Positions 1 to 11,729 of a stretch of 64,000 bases of DNA are shown in pieces. A program made the position numbers and the translations under genes. Numbering within the stretch: the first letter of the stretch is position 1; the number at the start of each line of letters is the position of its first letter. The notes under the pieces are model-generated. The model was given only the letters and a program-made list of their open reading frames with translations. It made no database searches and was not told the origin of the DNA. Source of the DNA: Pleodorina starrii (lineage: Eukaryota > Chlorophyta > Chlorophyceae > Chlamydomonadales > Volvocaceae); NCBI GenBank assembly GCA_030267565.1, contig BRXU01000019.1, positions 422,501 through 486,500 on the forward strand. Reading direction: 5' to 3'.

Positions 1-940
1 ATGTTATCGTTAGCGATCTTGGCCATGCCGTTCGGCAGCAGGAAGTTGCGCCAGTAGCCCACCGGGACGCTCTGGACGAAGCGGAACAGAAACAAGGGTG
101 CGGCCGTGCTGTCAGCGCATGCTCATATGCAGGGACCCCCTGCTGCCAACTTATCCAGAAAGCCCTCAATGCCGCATCCCTTATTACCGTTGATGCTAGA
201 CAGAAAGGGGCAGGTGCTGGGGTCACAATGCGGTTAAGACTCCACCCAAGGCCAGGTTGGCCGCTACCGCAGCCACCCGCACGATCTGGCGACCGTTATC
301 CTACCATCGAGGGATCTGTGACCATGCTGACTGTGGCTGTAGTGTAACGCAGTCGGCTAGGATTACTTAGGGGCCCCCAGCCTCCCGACAACCCTGGGAT
401 ACTCGGTGTACGACAAAGCGCCGACAACCAAGGTCGGTCGCCCGCACATCGATCAGAGCTTTCCCTGAGTCCACACGCCCTCTTCCGCAAGCGCGGGGTG
501 ATGCCCTGGGTAGTTGGGCGTGAACCATGCCCTTTGGATGACCACCGCCCGCTGCTCCAATGACCACCGCCCCACCCGCCTACTACCCCACTCACCCGAA
601 TCTCGCCCTCGCGGCCAACATTCGGAATATCATTCACAAGGATGACCTGCACCGAAGAGAAGGGCCCGAACACTTCACGACAAAAGCAACCCAGAAGCAG
701 TGAAGTCCCCCTCACAAGCCTCATATATGAGTAAATAACAAGCTTTTGACTTGGTATGAGACGTCAATGGGCACTGTTGGCACATCACCGCAAAAAGGCC
801 GAGGCCCAAACTCGTGGCCGGCGCACCTTGGTCTTCTTCGCGACCTTCTTGTTGGCCTCGACGACCAGGGTCACACGGGACGAAGGCACACGGACGCCTT
901 GCGGCTTGGCGGCCTTGAACGCCGCGCGGTTCTGCGCCAT
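1..940 (-). CDS. PRPL9: Plastid ribosomal protein bL9 (5' part, truncated by window start)
   Basis: Component of the large subunit of the chloroplast ribosome, encoded in the nucleus. Three exons read on the minus strand. Exon 1 is 940-827 (38 codons, start [18 protein letters not shown], ending KKVAKKTK before a GTGCGC donor). Exon 2 is 646-596 (17 codons, [17 protein letters not shown], donor GTGAGT). Exon 3 runs from 71 to beyond the window edge ([18 protein letters not shown]...). All introns seen are phase 0. The joined segment matches the bL9 N-terminal signature (V-I-L-x-x-D-x-x-x-x-G, then GYxRNfLlPxGxA). The Ala/Lys/Arg-rich first exon has the look of a chloroplast transit peptide that ends in a basic Lys-rich stretch. 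The C-terminal part of L9 is outside the window. The start is the first ATG after the upstream stops; the family assignment is firm, the exact transit cleavage site is not visible. Confidence 0.88.
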
Positions 941-3255
941 AGGTTTGAGCGACGGCGGAATTCAGCAACTAAAAATGTGACTGCGAAGCAGCCCAGGCTG
1001 GGTCCCCAAACCAAGCTGTAAACTGCGATTTTTTAGGCAATGCGATGCTCACCAGGGGCGCGCCCCGGAGGGAGGTGCTCATGGCCATTTCAAGAGAAGA
1101 GCCCTGGTACGCCTGACCTAAGTTTTTGGTCTGACGCAACCTTCCCACTGAGTAGCGCAAATGACATTCGGGGTCCGACGAACTCTGGTCACCTACAGAA
1201 TTTGCGCTCCGAAGCCAGCGCCGTACGTGGGCTCTCAGTTTGTTACAGGCCTGGACTTGCACATTTCCTGAAGTCCTGTTTACTAGCATATGATTAGGTG
1301 TGATATGACAATTCTTGTGTCGAGTTTTGCGGTGCTAGTAAGCGGTACGGCGCGTTCAAACCATATCAAGCCTCAACAGAGAGAGTAGGTTCAGGGTTTA
1401 CTTCAGCGGTCACCGTTCGACTGTCGAGGCTCACATAGCTACTTGCCGCTCCGCGGGCCCACCTGTCAAACCCAGACTACGCAAACACAACATACCGGCG
1501 AAGTCGCGTATGGAGTGCGCTTGGCCCAATGTTCACCTATCAAGCTGACCGCCGTTTCTATTTGCCGGCGGTGCACATGGAAGCGGCCCATGTGAATGGG
1601 GGTATTCGGGGGCATAGCTTGCGGATGGCACGCATTAACACCGCATATCATGAAAGTCGGGTGTTTTTGGTCCAAAGCCTTGAGTGAGATTCGTCCTACG
1701 GCGGGGGTGATGGGACCATAAGGGGTTGTGCCCCTGGCTCCAAGGGGTTCCAATGGGGGTTCCGTCGTGTTCCCACTCAAGCACTTGGGCCACGAGGCCT
1801 CGTCCAGCAGCCTTCCAGGCAAATCGTACGGCTCAAGTTGCAATTGCAACCGAAACAGATCGCCTTGGTCTCACCTGCCACGTTGTTATGCATAAACATT
1901 TGCCGTTCAAAGCTCGTGAGCGGCTTGTGTCGCTGTGTTGGCGGCACGCAGACGGAAGGCCGCAGGCGAAACAAGCCCAGCCTGGTCTGCGTCGCACGTG
2001 ACACATCGAGTGGGACACATAACGATGCGGTGCACTGTCACCTGCAGCGCTACACTGCTGCACTTGCGTTGTTGGCTGCTGAGCGGATGCAGGCGCAGGC
2101 CCCCTGGCCCTGGCGGCCTCCGCCGCCGCCGTTCGACCTCTTACAGCACCCATGCCTGAACATATTAAATGTGCTTATTAGGTAAGTGCGAAAGAGCGAA
2201 CACAAGCTGTGGATACACAGACAGTGCGTGTTACCTGGTGTTACATACCAACGCGAGTAGGGCCCCATGCCTCTCCATAGGAGACGATGGCTCCCAACCT
2301 TCGACCAACCACCGCCTCAACCGGCCAACCGTCAAAATCAACCTCCGTCCTGATCTGCCCAGCAGTGCCCAGTTCATCAACCGCACGACCCGCATACAAT
2401 CCGTACAGCCGTTGCTGAGGTCCGCGTCCATAGGGTGAAGTTTGTACGGGGGATCCTCCCATGACATCCTGCCATAATTCCGTAAGAGTTCACATGTTAT
2501 GGAAACGTAACGCGAATTCTCCAGACAACGAGAACAAGTGCTTTGGCGCACACCTGCGCGCGGAAAGGGTCGGATGCAGCAGCGGGTCGCACCACTGCGT
2601 GTCCTGGCGACGCCGAACCCATATAAACCCATCCCGCATCACACGGCCCGGAGCCGACTGCCGCACAGTGCAAGAATATTACGCCTATATTAATATTATG
2701 GCTGACGGCAAGCCCCAAGCGAACGTGCCCGCCAGCCACCCCGCAAGCAGCCAGTGCACCCTTACAAGGGGCGACAGTACGTATAAAGAAGCATGCGGCG
2801 GCTGCAGTTCTGGCCCCCCGAGCCTGTCCCGCGCAAAACAAAGTAACGCATTGAGTTTGGTGGAAGGTCGCGAAGGCGACGATGGCGCCCCCATCATCAG
2901 TCCATTCCACGCTGCGGTCCCCCCCGGGGCCCGGGCACGTTCAACGCCGCAACTTCAAAACAACAACGCCGGCCGGCCTGCTGGCTCTACTTTTCCCTGG
3001 GTGGGTCTGGAGCCCATTGTGAGCACCACCACAACACAACACAACACAACATAACACAACACAACACAATACGTCAAGGAGTTCATTCCGAACAGCAGCT
3101 GTTGCAACTGCGAATCACGGTGAGGGCGTTCCCGCCCCTGAACCGCGGCATGCCGTGCACTGCACCGGCAGCCGTGAGAGCTACTGCACGCGCCCCTCGC
3201 CGCCCCACACAACGCAACAACAAAGCAAGCAAGCAACCAAGCCGGTGGACCCACA
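941..3255. other. Intergenic region upstream of PRPL9
   Basis: No convincing gene. It must contain the PRPL9 promoter close to 940 and the 3' flank of the minus-strand gene that ends at 3256. Several open frames of 70-200 codons on both strands lack recognisable domains or conserved motifs. A short pentanucleotide array sits at 3027-3069. Confidence 0.5.
3027..3069. repeat. (ACAAC)n microsatellite
   Basis: About eight near-perfect copies of the 5-bp unit ACAAC, with one T substitution, just downstream of the minus-strand gene at 3256-4047. Confidence 0.85.
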
Positions 3256-4047
3256 TCACCTTTGAGCCGCGGTACGAAGGTACAGGGAGGGATCACTTGG
3301 GTACAGCACGCGGCCAGAGAAGCGCACATACTCCACGAACGGTCCGTAAATGTCGCCGGCGTTGGGCGCCTGCTTCATGGTAATCAGCACGCCGCCCACC
3401 GCGCTGAGCGTCAGCTGCGGCGGCAGCGCCTCCCGGCTGCCATCCGCGGGCACGGGCCTGTTGATGCCGCTCTTTTTCGGCGGTATGCGCACAGTCTGAA
3501 CCGCCAGGCACACAGTGCCGTCCTCGCTGACATTCAGCACGGAGCGCCCGAGGAGGCCGTCGATCCTGCCCTGGGGTGGGTAGGTCCACTTGATCAGCTG
3601 CACCTTGGACACGCCCGAGTTCTTGACCTGCTTGATAAAGATGTGGCTGAGCTGAACCGGGTCGCGGAAAAACAGCGCCACCTGTAGGTTGTTCCGCTCG
3701 ACCTTCCATGCCAAGTCGCAGATCGCACACTTGCGGGGGCAGTCCGGCTTGCCACGGGAAATCAGCTGCAGGGCCGACTTTGGCGCGAGCTGCTCCCGAA
3801 AATCGGCGCCGTCGTACCAGATCAAGGGGGTGGAGGCGTCGGACACACCGTGCGCGGACAGGTTGCTGAACTTGACGAAGCCCCGCCCGGTGCCGGTGGG
3901 AGATGGGGCCGGGTTGGGCGGTGACGGCTCCACCTGTGCCCGGGAAACGGCGGCCAGGTTTGCCTGTGGCGGGTGGGGACCGGGAGGATCGAAGACGAAC
4001 CAGTGATGGCCGGTAATGAAGGGCAGCGTCAGCAGCAACAGCATCAT
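3256..4047 (-). CDS. Unrecognised secreted protein, paralogue 1
   Basis: Intronless 263-codon frame; function unknown. It begins with a short hydrophobic leader (MMLLLLTLPFITG) that could be a signal peptide, then a Pro-rich linker to about residue 50, then a domain of about 200 residues. That domain has a C-x3-C-x2-C cluster followed by DLAWKVERNNLQVALFF, and then short alternating hydrophobic segments such as HIFIKQVKNSGVSKVQLIKW. This pattern suggests an all-beta, possibly discoidin/galactose-binding-like sandwich, but that is inference from pattern alone. The C-terminus (EYVRFSGRVLYP) is shared with the second copy at 8019-9050. The two copies are the strongest evidence that this frame is real: the protein is conserved and synonymous changes accumulate. 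The start at 4047 is chosen because the leader follows directly; an upstream exon is possible. Confidence 0.7.
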   Translation of the reverse strand: MMLLLLTLPFITGHHWFVFDPPGPHPPQANLAAVSRAQVEPSPPNPAPSPTGTGRGFVKFSNLSAHGVSDASTPLIWYDGADFREQLAPKSALQLISRGKPDCPRKCAICDLAWKVERNNLQVALFFRDPVQLSHIFIKQVKNSGVSKVQLIKWTYPPQGRIDGLLGRSVLNVSEDGTVCLAVQTVRIPPKKSGINRPVPADGSREALPPQLTLSAVGGVLITMKQAPNAGDIYGPFVEYVRFSGRVLYPSDPSLYLRTAAQR

Positions 4048-7000
4048 TAAGAATTGAAAGGATTAATTATTTTTAGATACGTTTCAAGGTGGTCCCCTCG
4101 AGCGACATTTGGCGTCACGCACCTACGAAGACTCACGAAAACTTTAGATACCGGTACTGTATGTCAATTCATGCACTGTCATGTTTCTGCGCCGTGCTTT
4201 CATTGTATCAACAAATAAAAAATTGCTTGATAACATGCCTGGCTGCTAGGGTCTCAGCAGGTTTGGGTCGGCAGGCGCGGTCTAGCCATGTCTAGCCCTG
4301 TCTAGCTCAGGGCTCTGCCCTGGTCTAGCTGACCTCTTAACCAGCCATCAACGACCCTAACCTGACCACCCGTGCTTCCCATTCTACCGAATTGGGATGT
4401 TTGGATCGTAAATGGGTCACCGGAGCTCACCGTGAGAAATAACAGGCAGGCAAAAAGAGCCGTGCTCCTCCCCATTTTGATGCGCTCGATCTGGCTGTCG
4501 ATGCTTTGTGCGCCGCAATAGTGCAGGTCAGCTGCTTTTCAAAGCACAGGTCCTATCTCGTTGCAAAACTGAAGAACTGAAGAAACTAAAGATTTTGCTG
4601 AGTGTGCCGCTTGCTTCCCCCCGTGACCTTTTGGCAAGGATACAGCACGCACAGGTAATTAATGACAAGCCAACTGGAATGCACACAAAAGTTTTCCGAT
4701 AGACCTGAAAATGGGCTTACGTTAGCAACCAGGATTCTACAAGTACGGCACAGAATCGGGTGAGTTCGTTGCAACGCTTTGAATGTTGCCGGTAACGCGC
4801 GCGCGCGCGACAGTACCCAGACTGACCACCAAAGCCAATTGGAAATTCAAAACCGTTTCTCATCAATCAACTTGTTCAACGCCAATGCCCTTCATGCGGC
4901 ACATTCTTACATGGGTACGCATACAGTAGGTTGGCGCGAGGGTTCTCAGTTCTGCCCTGTTCGACTGGCGAGTACGATCCACGGCCAGCTCGCTACCCCG
5001 GCGCAGCACTAGGGTATAGCCATTACGCGTCCTGACGCGTGTAGAAACACGTCAATGTCGCTCTTTGGCTACTTCAATGCGGGAACTTCCATGCAGGAAA
5101 GCAATGCGGCCACCAGCCGATAGCTACAGTGCAGCTGAACGACAGGTGGTACAAGAAATATCTTCGTTCCCCGACCTGGTGGGCCGGCAGCTTCCTCGCT
5201 AGCAGGAAGCTGGGAAAACGGCAGAGTCCGCTGCTTCTTGTCCTCATTCATTACATCGATAACGTTAACAAAAGCCCCCGCGGTGATAGATGCCGCCAGT
5301 GGCTAACCGAACCCGCAACGACTGCTGCCCACAGCCTGCCAACCGCTACTGTAACCGCTACTCACCGCTGCAAAGACCGTCATCCCCAACCCATGCGCCC
5401 TCCCCCCGGTGCTCCCCAGCTCTCCCCGCAGGTCGGCCTGACCCTCGCTCATTAGCCCCAACCCCCCGTACCCCCTTGTGAAGTTGGACCAGTGGCCGGT
5501 CGTGACCTACGTAGGCTGTCGGCTCTCAATCGAGGAATGTCCTTCCTGGGTCGTCCTCGATTAGAGCTGTACGGCGCAAAGCAGCTGCTGTGGCTGCAGC
5601 GACCTCGTGGGCCCATGTCGGGAGCGGCGTGGTCGCGTGGATCCCTGCGGCCCTCTCACTGTAACGAGCAAGCCGTAGTCGGCTGGTCGTTAATCGTTTG
5701 GTCGGTTGTTTCACTCACCGCTCTCCCAAAATCATGGCCGGAACGCCGTGCCAGCTCGAAGCTGCCGAACCGGACGCATGTACTATCCAGCACTATACTG
5801 AAACGTGCGTTGCAGACGAGCTGCCGCGCATGTGGGGACGGGAGTATACCAGCGAGCCCCGCCAGGTAGGGTGGGGCACACGACCCGATGCATCCATCCA
5901 TCCCTCCATCCTACCAGGACTTGCTTACGCTGGGAATGCTTTTGGTTCCCTCCGGCTGCGCGTTGCAGTTGTGGCGCCGGATTGTGTGAGGGTCGGGCAA
6001 AGCCACCCATGACCCATCCCCCCCGGAGCCCGGACACTGCCACACAGCAGGACCTACCCCCGGCTGCCCCTCCGTCCAGCCGGACAGTTGCCTGGCTCGC
6101 CCACCCGGCCAGCGCCCCGCCTTCCGCCGTCAGCGTTCCCTGCACGACCCGTCCCGCGTTCCTGGTTGGGTTGGGTTGGGCTGGGTTGGGTTGCTGCAGA
6201 AGCAGACCGCCATGTACGTACTTGCGCCGTGTTGGCGCCCCCACGTCCCTTGGCCTCTGCTGGCTGACAGCCCCCCAGCAGGCGAGCACCCGCCAGATTC
6301 AAACGCAAAATGGGCACTGATTCAAGACCTACCCTCACCACTACAAGACCTTGCTTGCCGCCAGGGGGGCGGGACACGCACGCATGCATGGTGCACCGCA
6401 CAAGGCACCCGCTCGCAGACCCAGCCAAAGTGCGAAACCTTAACCGAAGGTGAATCACCGTATTACAACAGGGACATTACTGCAGAGCAAGGGGGAACAC
6501 CGAGCCTTCGACGATACGTTCCTCATCACCGGGACAGACCGGGACGCACGCCGAAAGAGCAATCCTAGGTGTGCAAGAGATCCGCAAGTCATCCCGACAT
6601 TGTTTGCGGCTTCGACCAAAACAGAAGCAAGGAACCCCATCCGTTAGGGCATTGGATCGTTGGCGAAGGGCAAAGGACGGGCGAAGGGCCTACTGCCCCA
6701 ACCGCACCAACCAACTAACTGAATGTCGCCAACTACAAACCAGCCAACCATTTGCACACATCCCTGCAACCCGTGTCCAGGTGAACAAAAACACGTTCAT
6801 GGTCAACATACTGCGTGCTCCTTGAAAACAAGCGTCATCATCCCGCGGAGGCCGGTCGGGCACGTGAACCGGCGACTGCTGCCGGCCGACACATGGCACA
6901 CACACTCGACTAGCGGCACGAGCCCCGAACATGCAAACAGGTACCGCCGCGCACGCCGCCACTCACTCAGTTTAGTACGGCTGTACGGCAACACAGCTCA

Positions 7001-8018
7001 TTAGCCGGAGATGCCGATGCACGTACAACTCGAGTGGACTTTAACCGTGTAATAAGACATAGATATGACCACGATTACGGCCATATGACATTAGTCATAT
7101 GACAGTCGAGTCGCGCACGCTGCGGTTCTGATGCGGTTCCGGAGCGACCCGGGAATAATCCCCGGTCGCCACGACTAAATCCAAAAGTAACCATTGCCAT
7201 GATGCCAATATACAGCAGCGGCACCGATGGTTCCTCCGTTGTAACCTCCGGGCAGCAGCGCGGCAACGGGCCGGTGCGCACGAAAGGCAAATGGTATGGT
7301 ACGAAGCACCCGCCGTGGCGTTTCCCCGTGAGGAAAACGTCCTGGCAGCCAACATTATCACCCCGGGGGGCAAGCGCGTAGCAAGGATATGAAGTTGTTC
7401 CTTCATGGCCTCTCTCGATAACCAAAGTCTCGATGTTCGCCCGCAAATGTCCCGACCCGTCCCCGCCGATGGGTGCCGCTGTGCAAACCGCAACCAGCAT
7501 CAGTCAGCAGCATCAGGCCCGATGTTGATGTAGGAGGTAAGAGCAATAATGCGGCCAAATTGCGGTCTGAGGACTGTCGCAGTCATGCAGCAGTACCACA
7601 TAAATGGTGCATGTGCAAGGCACTCTGCAGGAACACGCAACTGAAACGGATAATGCCGCCGATCAACGAAGGGTCGAAGGCACCCCAACGAAGGCGCCCA
7701 AAGGTGACGGGTCCGCCCGGTCATCTCCTTTAGGGGACGCGCTTTTGCCCCACCACCACCAGCACCATCCCGAACACGATTTCCTCCGAGCAGTCATCAA
7801 ACGCAGCTATCTAGCGTTCCAGTCCGCGGCTCAGACCTCCCCCCACCCCCACCCCCACGCCCCACCCAACCCCCACACGCGCATCCATGCCCCCCGCCAA
7901 GGCCATGGGCCTCCCTCTCCACCAAGCTGTACCACACGTATTGTTGACCCCGCCGCCGGGCCCGGGTCAGCGTCCCCCCGGGGTCAGTGTCGTACACGTG
8001 TCATCCTCTTCACACTCT
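4048..8018. other. Intergenic region between the two paralogues
   Basis: Nearly 4 kb with no gene I can support. Contents noted: repeated GTCTAGC words at about 4280-4330, a (GC)n run near 4797-4810, and a minus-strand open frame at 7500-7075 (141 codons, Cys-rich, with one hydrophobic stretch near its middle) that matches no family I know. Composition is closer to balanced than in the right-hand 50 kb. Confidence 0.45.
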
Positions 8019-9050
8019 TCACCTCTTGACACCCGCGTAGATGCCCGCGTCCCTGGGGTAGAGCACCCGGGCAGCAAATCGCACATACTCCACAAACGGT
8101 CCGTAGTTGTCGGCGGCGTTTGGCGCCTGCTTCATGGTGATCAGCACGCCGCCCACCGCCGTCGACGCCAGAGACGCCGGCAGCGCCTCCTGGCTGCCAC
8201 TCGCGGGCACGGCCTGGGTGATGCCGCTCCTGTTGTCCGGAATGCGCACAATCTGGACTCCCTGGCACATGCTGCTGTCGTCCTTGTTGTTCACGAGCAC
8301 GCGGCCCAGTGTCGAGGCGTCTATCCTGCCCTGGGGCGGGTAGGTCCACTTGATGAGCTGCACCTTGGACACGCCCGAGTTCTTGACCTGCTTGATAAAG
8401 ATGCGGCTGAGCTGAACCGGGTCGCGGAAAAACAGCGCCACCTGCAGGTTGTTCCGCTCGACCTTCCAGGCCAAGTCGCAGGCCTCACAGCGGGGCGCGC
8501 AGTTGGTCTTCTGGCGATCAATCAGCTGCAGGGACGACTTGGGCTTAATCAGATCGCGGAAGTTGACATTGTCGTACCAGACCAGCGGGTTAAGCTGGTC
8601 GGAGGCGCCAAACGCGGTCAAGTTGCCGACGCGGAAGGCGGGCCAGGTGCTAGAGCTCTGCGCCCGGGCGAGAGCGAGGCTGGCCTGTGGCGGGACCGAG
8701 GAGGGCGTCGGTAGCAAAACGCGGCGGAGGCGGGGGCAGCAGGAAGGAAGGAATGAGTTTTGAGGCAAGCGCAAGATGTAGGAGATTAACGTGGTAATGG
8801 TTGCCGCGGCGAGAGCTACGCATAGGTCACGCAGTACGGTATGCTTTTCTTCGACGAGAAGAGATGTTGGGACTGTAGTTGGGCGGTCCTCTGTGATGCC
8901 TGCGCAAGTCCCGCAACGGCCGACTGGATTCGGCTTTAGACGCATTTGCTGAATCGAAGGGAAAACCGGGCCGCAAGAGCCTGGTTGCATGACAGCTGCG
9001 TCATGTTCCATCATGTGTCGAAGTGCGTGGCACGGCGGGAGTTTGAACAA
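8019..9050 (-). CDS. Unrecognised membrane-anchored or secreted protein, paralogue 2
   Basis: Intronless 343-codon frame, homologous over its last 240 or so residues to the product at 3256-4047. The shared domain has the same C-x3-C-x2-C cluster, the DLAWKVERNNLQVALFF segment and the RIFIKQVKNSGVSKVQLIKW segment almost unchanged, and the same GPFVEYVRF...RVLYP end. The N-terminus differs: about 75 polar residues precede a hydrophobic segment (LCVALAAATITTLISYIL) that could be a transmembrane anchor or uncleaved signal, then a Pro/Ser-rich linker. The real start may be a later Met. Function unknown; extracellular binding is a guess based on topology. The nucleotide sequence of the core is far more alike between the two copies than the flanks are. 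Confidence 0.7.
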   Translation of the reverse strand: MFKLPPCHALRHMMEHDAAVMQPGSCGPVFPSIQQMRLKPNPVGRCGTCAGITEDRPTTVPTSLLVEEKHTVLRDLCVALAAATITTLISYILRLPQNSFLPSCCPRLRRVLLPTPSSVPPQASLALARAQSSSTWPAFRVGNLTAFGASDQLNPLVWYDNVNFRDLIKPKSSLQLIDRQKTNCAPRCEACDLAWKVERNNLQVALFFRDPVQLSRIFIKQVKNSGVSKVQLIKWTYPPQGRIDASTLGRVLVNNKDDSSMCQGVQIVRIPDNRSGITQAVPASGSQEALPASLASTAVGGVLITMKQAPNAADNYGPFVEYVRFAARVLYPRDAGIYAGVKR

Positions 9051-10142
9051 ATTCGATGGTTGAGGGCAGGATGCAAACGGTCTTACAAAAAAGATGTATA
9101 ATTATGACCGCACCGTGCGCTGCATCACAACCTGGTGAATCCTCAAGCACCCGACGATGCGACGAACTACGCACCCGACGCGGAGCGAGAAAGCAGGCTC
9201 AAGTGGGAAAGTGGCAAGGGCCCCAACTTTACAGCGTACGCACGAACGTAACTGCTCGAGCCCTTTCAGCGAGGATTAATGCGGTGGTGCTCTGTCGCAT
9301 GAAACAGCCGCGATGTTGTCATGGTGCCGAAACCGTGCACACTCGCAGCTACGCCTGCACAAAACTCTATTTTCTATCATGTGCCTGTTCCCATACAATT
9401 CCATCCCCCAGTGAAGAGCAACCCGGTGCTCACCGTTAGGAACAACAGATACGCGAACAGCGACGAATTGCTCTTTGTCTCCATTGTACGCCGCCGTGAG
9501 ATGTGCAAGGTGCTCTATTGAAATTATGAGTGCACCAAAACCTCAGTAGATGCCAAAACGAAGATTGCCGGCCTGTGCCTCAGGCAACGACAAGTTGTCT
9601 AGATGAAAGGCCGCCTGTATTTGACGCCTTTTACAACCAAAACGTGTTATTTCTACATAACACAATCGTTTGAGGTTTTATGATGTCAAATTGAAGTCGT
9701 ACATGACCCGTCACTAGTACTTCACGTGGGCAATCTCTTTCCAGATTTCAATGAAGCGCTTGTATTTGCATGTGTGATTCCCTTCCGCAATCTAGTCTTG
9801 ATATGATTGCAATGCCTTGTGGCGGGGCCGGGTTTTGCGCCAGCACACCGACGGCAATGAGATTCAGTACATGCTGCCGAGGACAGGCAGGTGATCAAGT
9901 TATAAATAGACGTATACGTTCCACTCAAATCATCGCTTAGTTGAGGGGTTGAGTTTAACATCGCGCACGGATGCAGCCGTTGTGAAGCCGAATATAATCC
10001 TGATAAATGCTAAACACTGCTGGCGTCAGACAAATGTTTGTGGGGAATGCCTATGGCAAGTGATAAAAAATACTCCCGCCCACCACTCCGTTTTTGTCGA
10101 CTGACGGACGGTCGGTCGGTCGCAACCTATCGCAATCCTTCC

Positions 10143-10184
10143 CGTTCCTCGCCCTCTCGCTCCGTTCCTCGCCCTCTCGCTCCG
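10143..10184. repeat. 20-bp tandem direct repeat
   Basis: Two adjacent identical copies of a 20-bp unit beginning CGTTCCTCGCCCTCTCGC, followed by the first bases of a third. It lies 26 bp left of the hairpin at 10210. Confidence 0.85.
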
Positions 10185-10209
10185 TTTGGTGAAGGCGCAA
10201 GCTGTTGTA

Positions 10210-10269
10210 TGGTTTCGTTATTAACCCGATAGTGTTTATATAAACATTATTGGGTTAATAATGAAACCA
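10210..10269 (+). other. Long near-perfect hairpin with wobble pairs
   Basis: Two arms of about 30 bp meet with essentially no loop around 10240 (centre GTTTATATAAAC). The arms differ at only three positions, and in a plus-strand RNA each difference would be a G-U wobble pair rather than a mismatch. No rho-independent terminator is expected in this organism, so a cruciform, the end of a mobile element or a small-RNA precursor are the alternatives. Confidence 0.8.
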
Positions 10270-11381
10270 TGATGCAAAACACCATGCAAATTTTGCAGTA
10301 GTTTGCCAGCCGCTGTGGCGGGCGATCCCGCTTTCCTTAATTGCGCCTGATCTGGCCTGATTGAGCGGTGAAGGCGGTCATCAAAGGTCATCACATTGTA
10401 TGTAATGCATTGCACCGCGGGATCCCTCGACCTCAACCATGCATGTGCTTTACTTTAACCCAGACAATGAAACGCAAGAAAACCATGGGATACAAAGACC
10501 ACACAGGACACAGCTGCTTCAAAATAAAAAGTTGTGGTTTCATACGGGCTGCAACATACGTCTCAAATTTGAATACCTTTGCCCTGTTTGACGCGGCAAG
10601 CTGGCCCACTGACTCTGCGCGTCTCTGTGTTGTGGATCGGATCCTTCAGTAACACCTATCGCAAGCAGTGGGTGCTCCACCACGGGCTTGAAGCGGGCAG
10701 CAGCTTGCCGAACACCACTCACTAGTCATTACAATGGGAGAGGAACAGGGCCCTTCGCGGCGAAGGAAAGCCCCATCAGGCTAGCCGGCCAGCCAGCGCA
10801 GCCGGGGTGTGTCAGCTCCTGGCGTTGGCGGGACTTGCTGTTTTGCGTTCTCGTGTGTACGGGCTGTCATCAGTGTCACCCGACCCCACCCGACCTCGCA
10901 GCAGTATGACACGCATCCAGAGCTCCAGCCACTCCGCGCACGTGAGCCTCCACCGGCCGCTATCCGCACGCGGTGCCGCCCAAAACCACGGCGCCGCTCC
11001 CTCCCCCTCCTCCTCCCCCTCCCTCTCTGCGGTCTGCCCCCAAACTCGGAACCCGCCTCCCAAACCTAAATTGAATCTCCATCCGCCGCACCAGTCGCCC
11101 ATCGAGCACTCGAGCGAGTGTCCGCACCTAGGGCCCAGGTCCCCAGGGCCCGAGGTCCCCAGGTGCAGGGGCCACCGAGTGAGTCCCGGCCCCCGCCGAG
11201 CCACTCAATGCTGACCTCTTAGCTCGGGCGCTGGGCGTATCCGGGCAGGAGGGGGCGGGCGGGCGGGCGGGTGGGCAGTCAGCGGTCCGTCTTTTACCCG
11301 GGAGAGACGGCTCCCACCCACCGGTACCGGTACTGGAGCTCGGTAGCGGCCTCCAGCCTCCGCCTGACCTCCGCCCAGCCC

Positions 11382-11405
11382 ACGGCCTATCCGTGGATAA
11401 CCCCC
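11382..11405 (+). repeat. Family A interspersed repeat, diverged copy
   Basis: Contains GGCCTATCCGTGGATAAC, one base away from the family core GGCCTATACGTGGATAAC, followed by the C-run. This is the only copy clearly in intergenic DNA. Confidence 0.7.
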
Positions 11406-11500
11406 AGCTCAGTCCAGTCCAGTTCAGTCCAGTTCAGTGCAATCTTCAGTCCAGCTCAGTTCAGTGCAGTCTTCAGTCCAGTCCAGTGCACCCAACTCCC
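11402..11500. repeat. CAGTCCAGTT-type degenerate tandem repeat
   Basis: Repeated CAGTCCAGTT/CAGTTCAGTC words in an intergenic stretch; irregular spacing of 5 and 10 bp. Confidence 0.75.
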
Positions 11501-11697
11501 AACAGCTCCTGTCCAATGCACCACACCGCACCAAACCACACCGCACCGCAGTCCATGTCATTACGGTAAATGTACGGCCATCGCGACAGCCCTTTCGACG
11601 GCCAACAGCCTGCGCCTTTACATCCCCATTACGGATTCTATCCGTACGACAAACCCATACAACGACGCTCCGTACACATACGACACCTTCGATGGTG

Positions 11698-11729
11698 TCT
11701 TAGGGTTTCTTAGGGTTTCTTAGGGTTTC
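11698..11729 (+). repeat. Telomere-like 10-bp triplet
   Basis: Three tandem copies of TTAGGGTTTC, each carrying the TTAGGGTTT word related to the algal/plant telomere repeat. Confidence 0.7.

Noticed and set aside
2461..3054. 197-codon plus frame
   Set aside because: Low similarity to anything, ends in a microsatellite, codon use unlike the real exons.
7075..7500. 141-codon minus frame, Cys-rich with a hydrophobic stretch
   Set aside because: No homology I recognise, no splice-linked exons and overlapping open frames on the other strand. Possible but unsupported gene.
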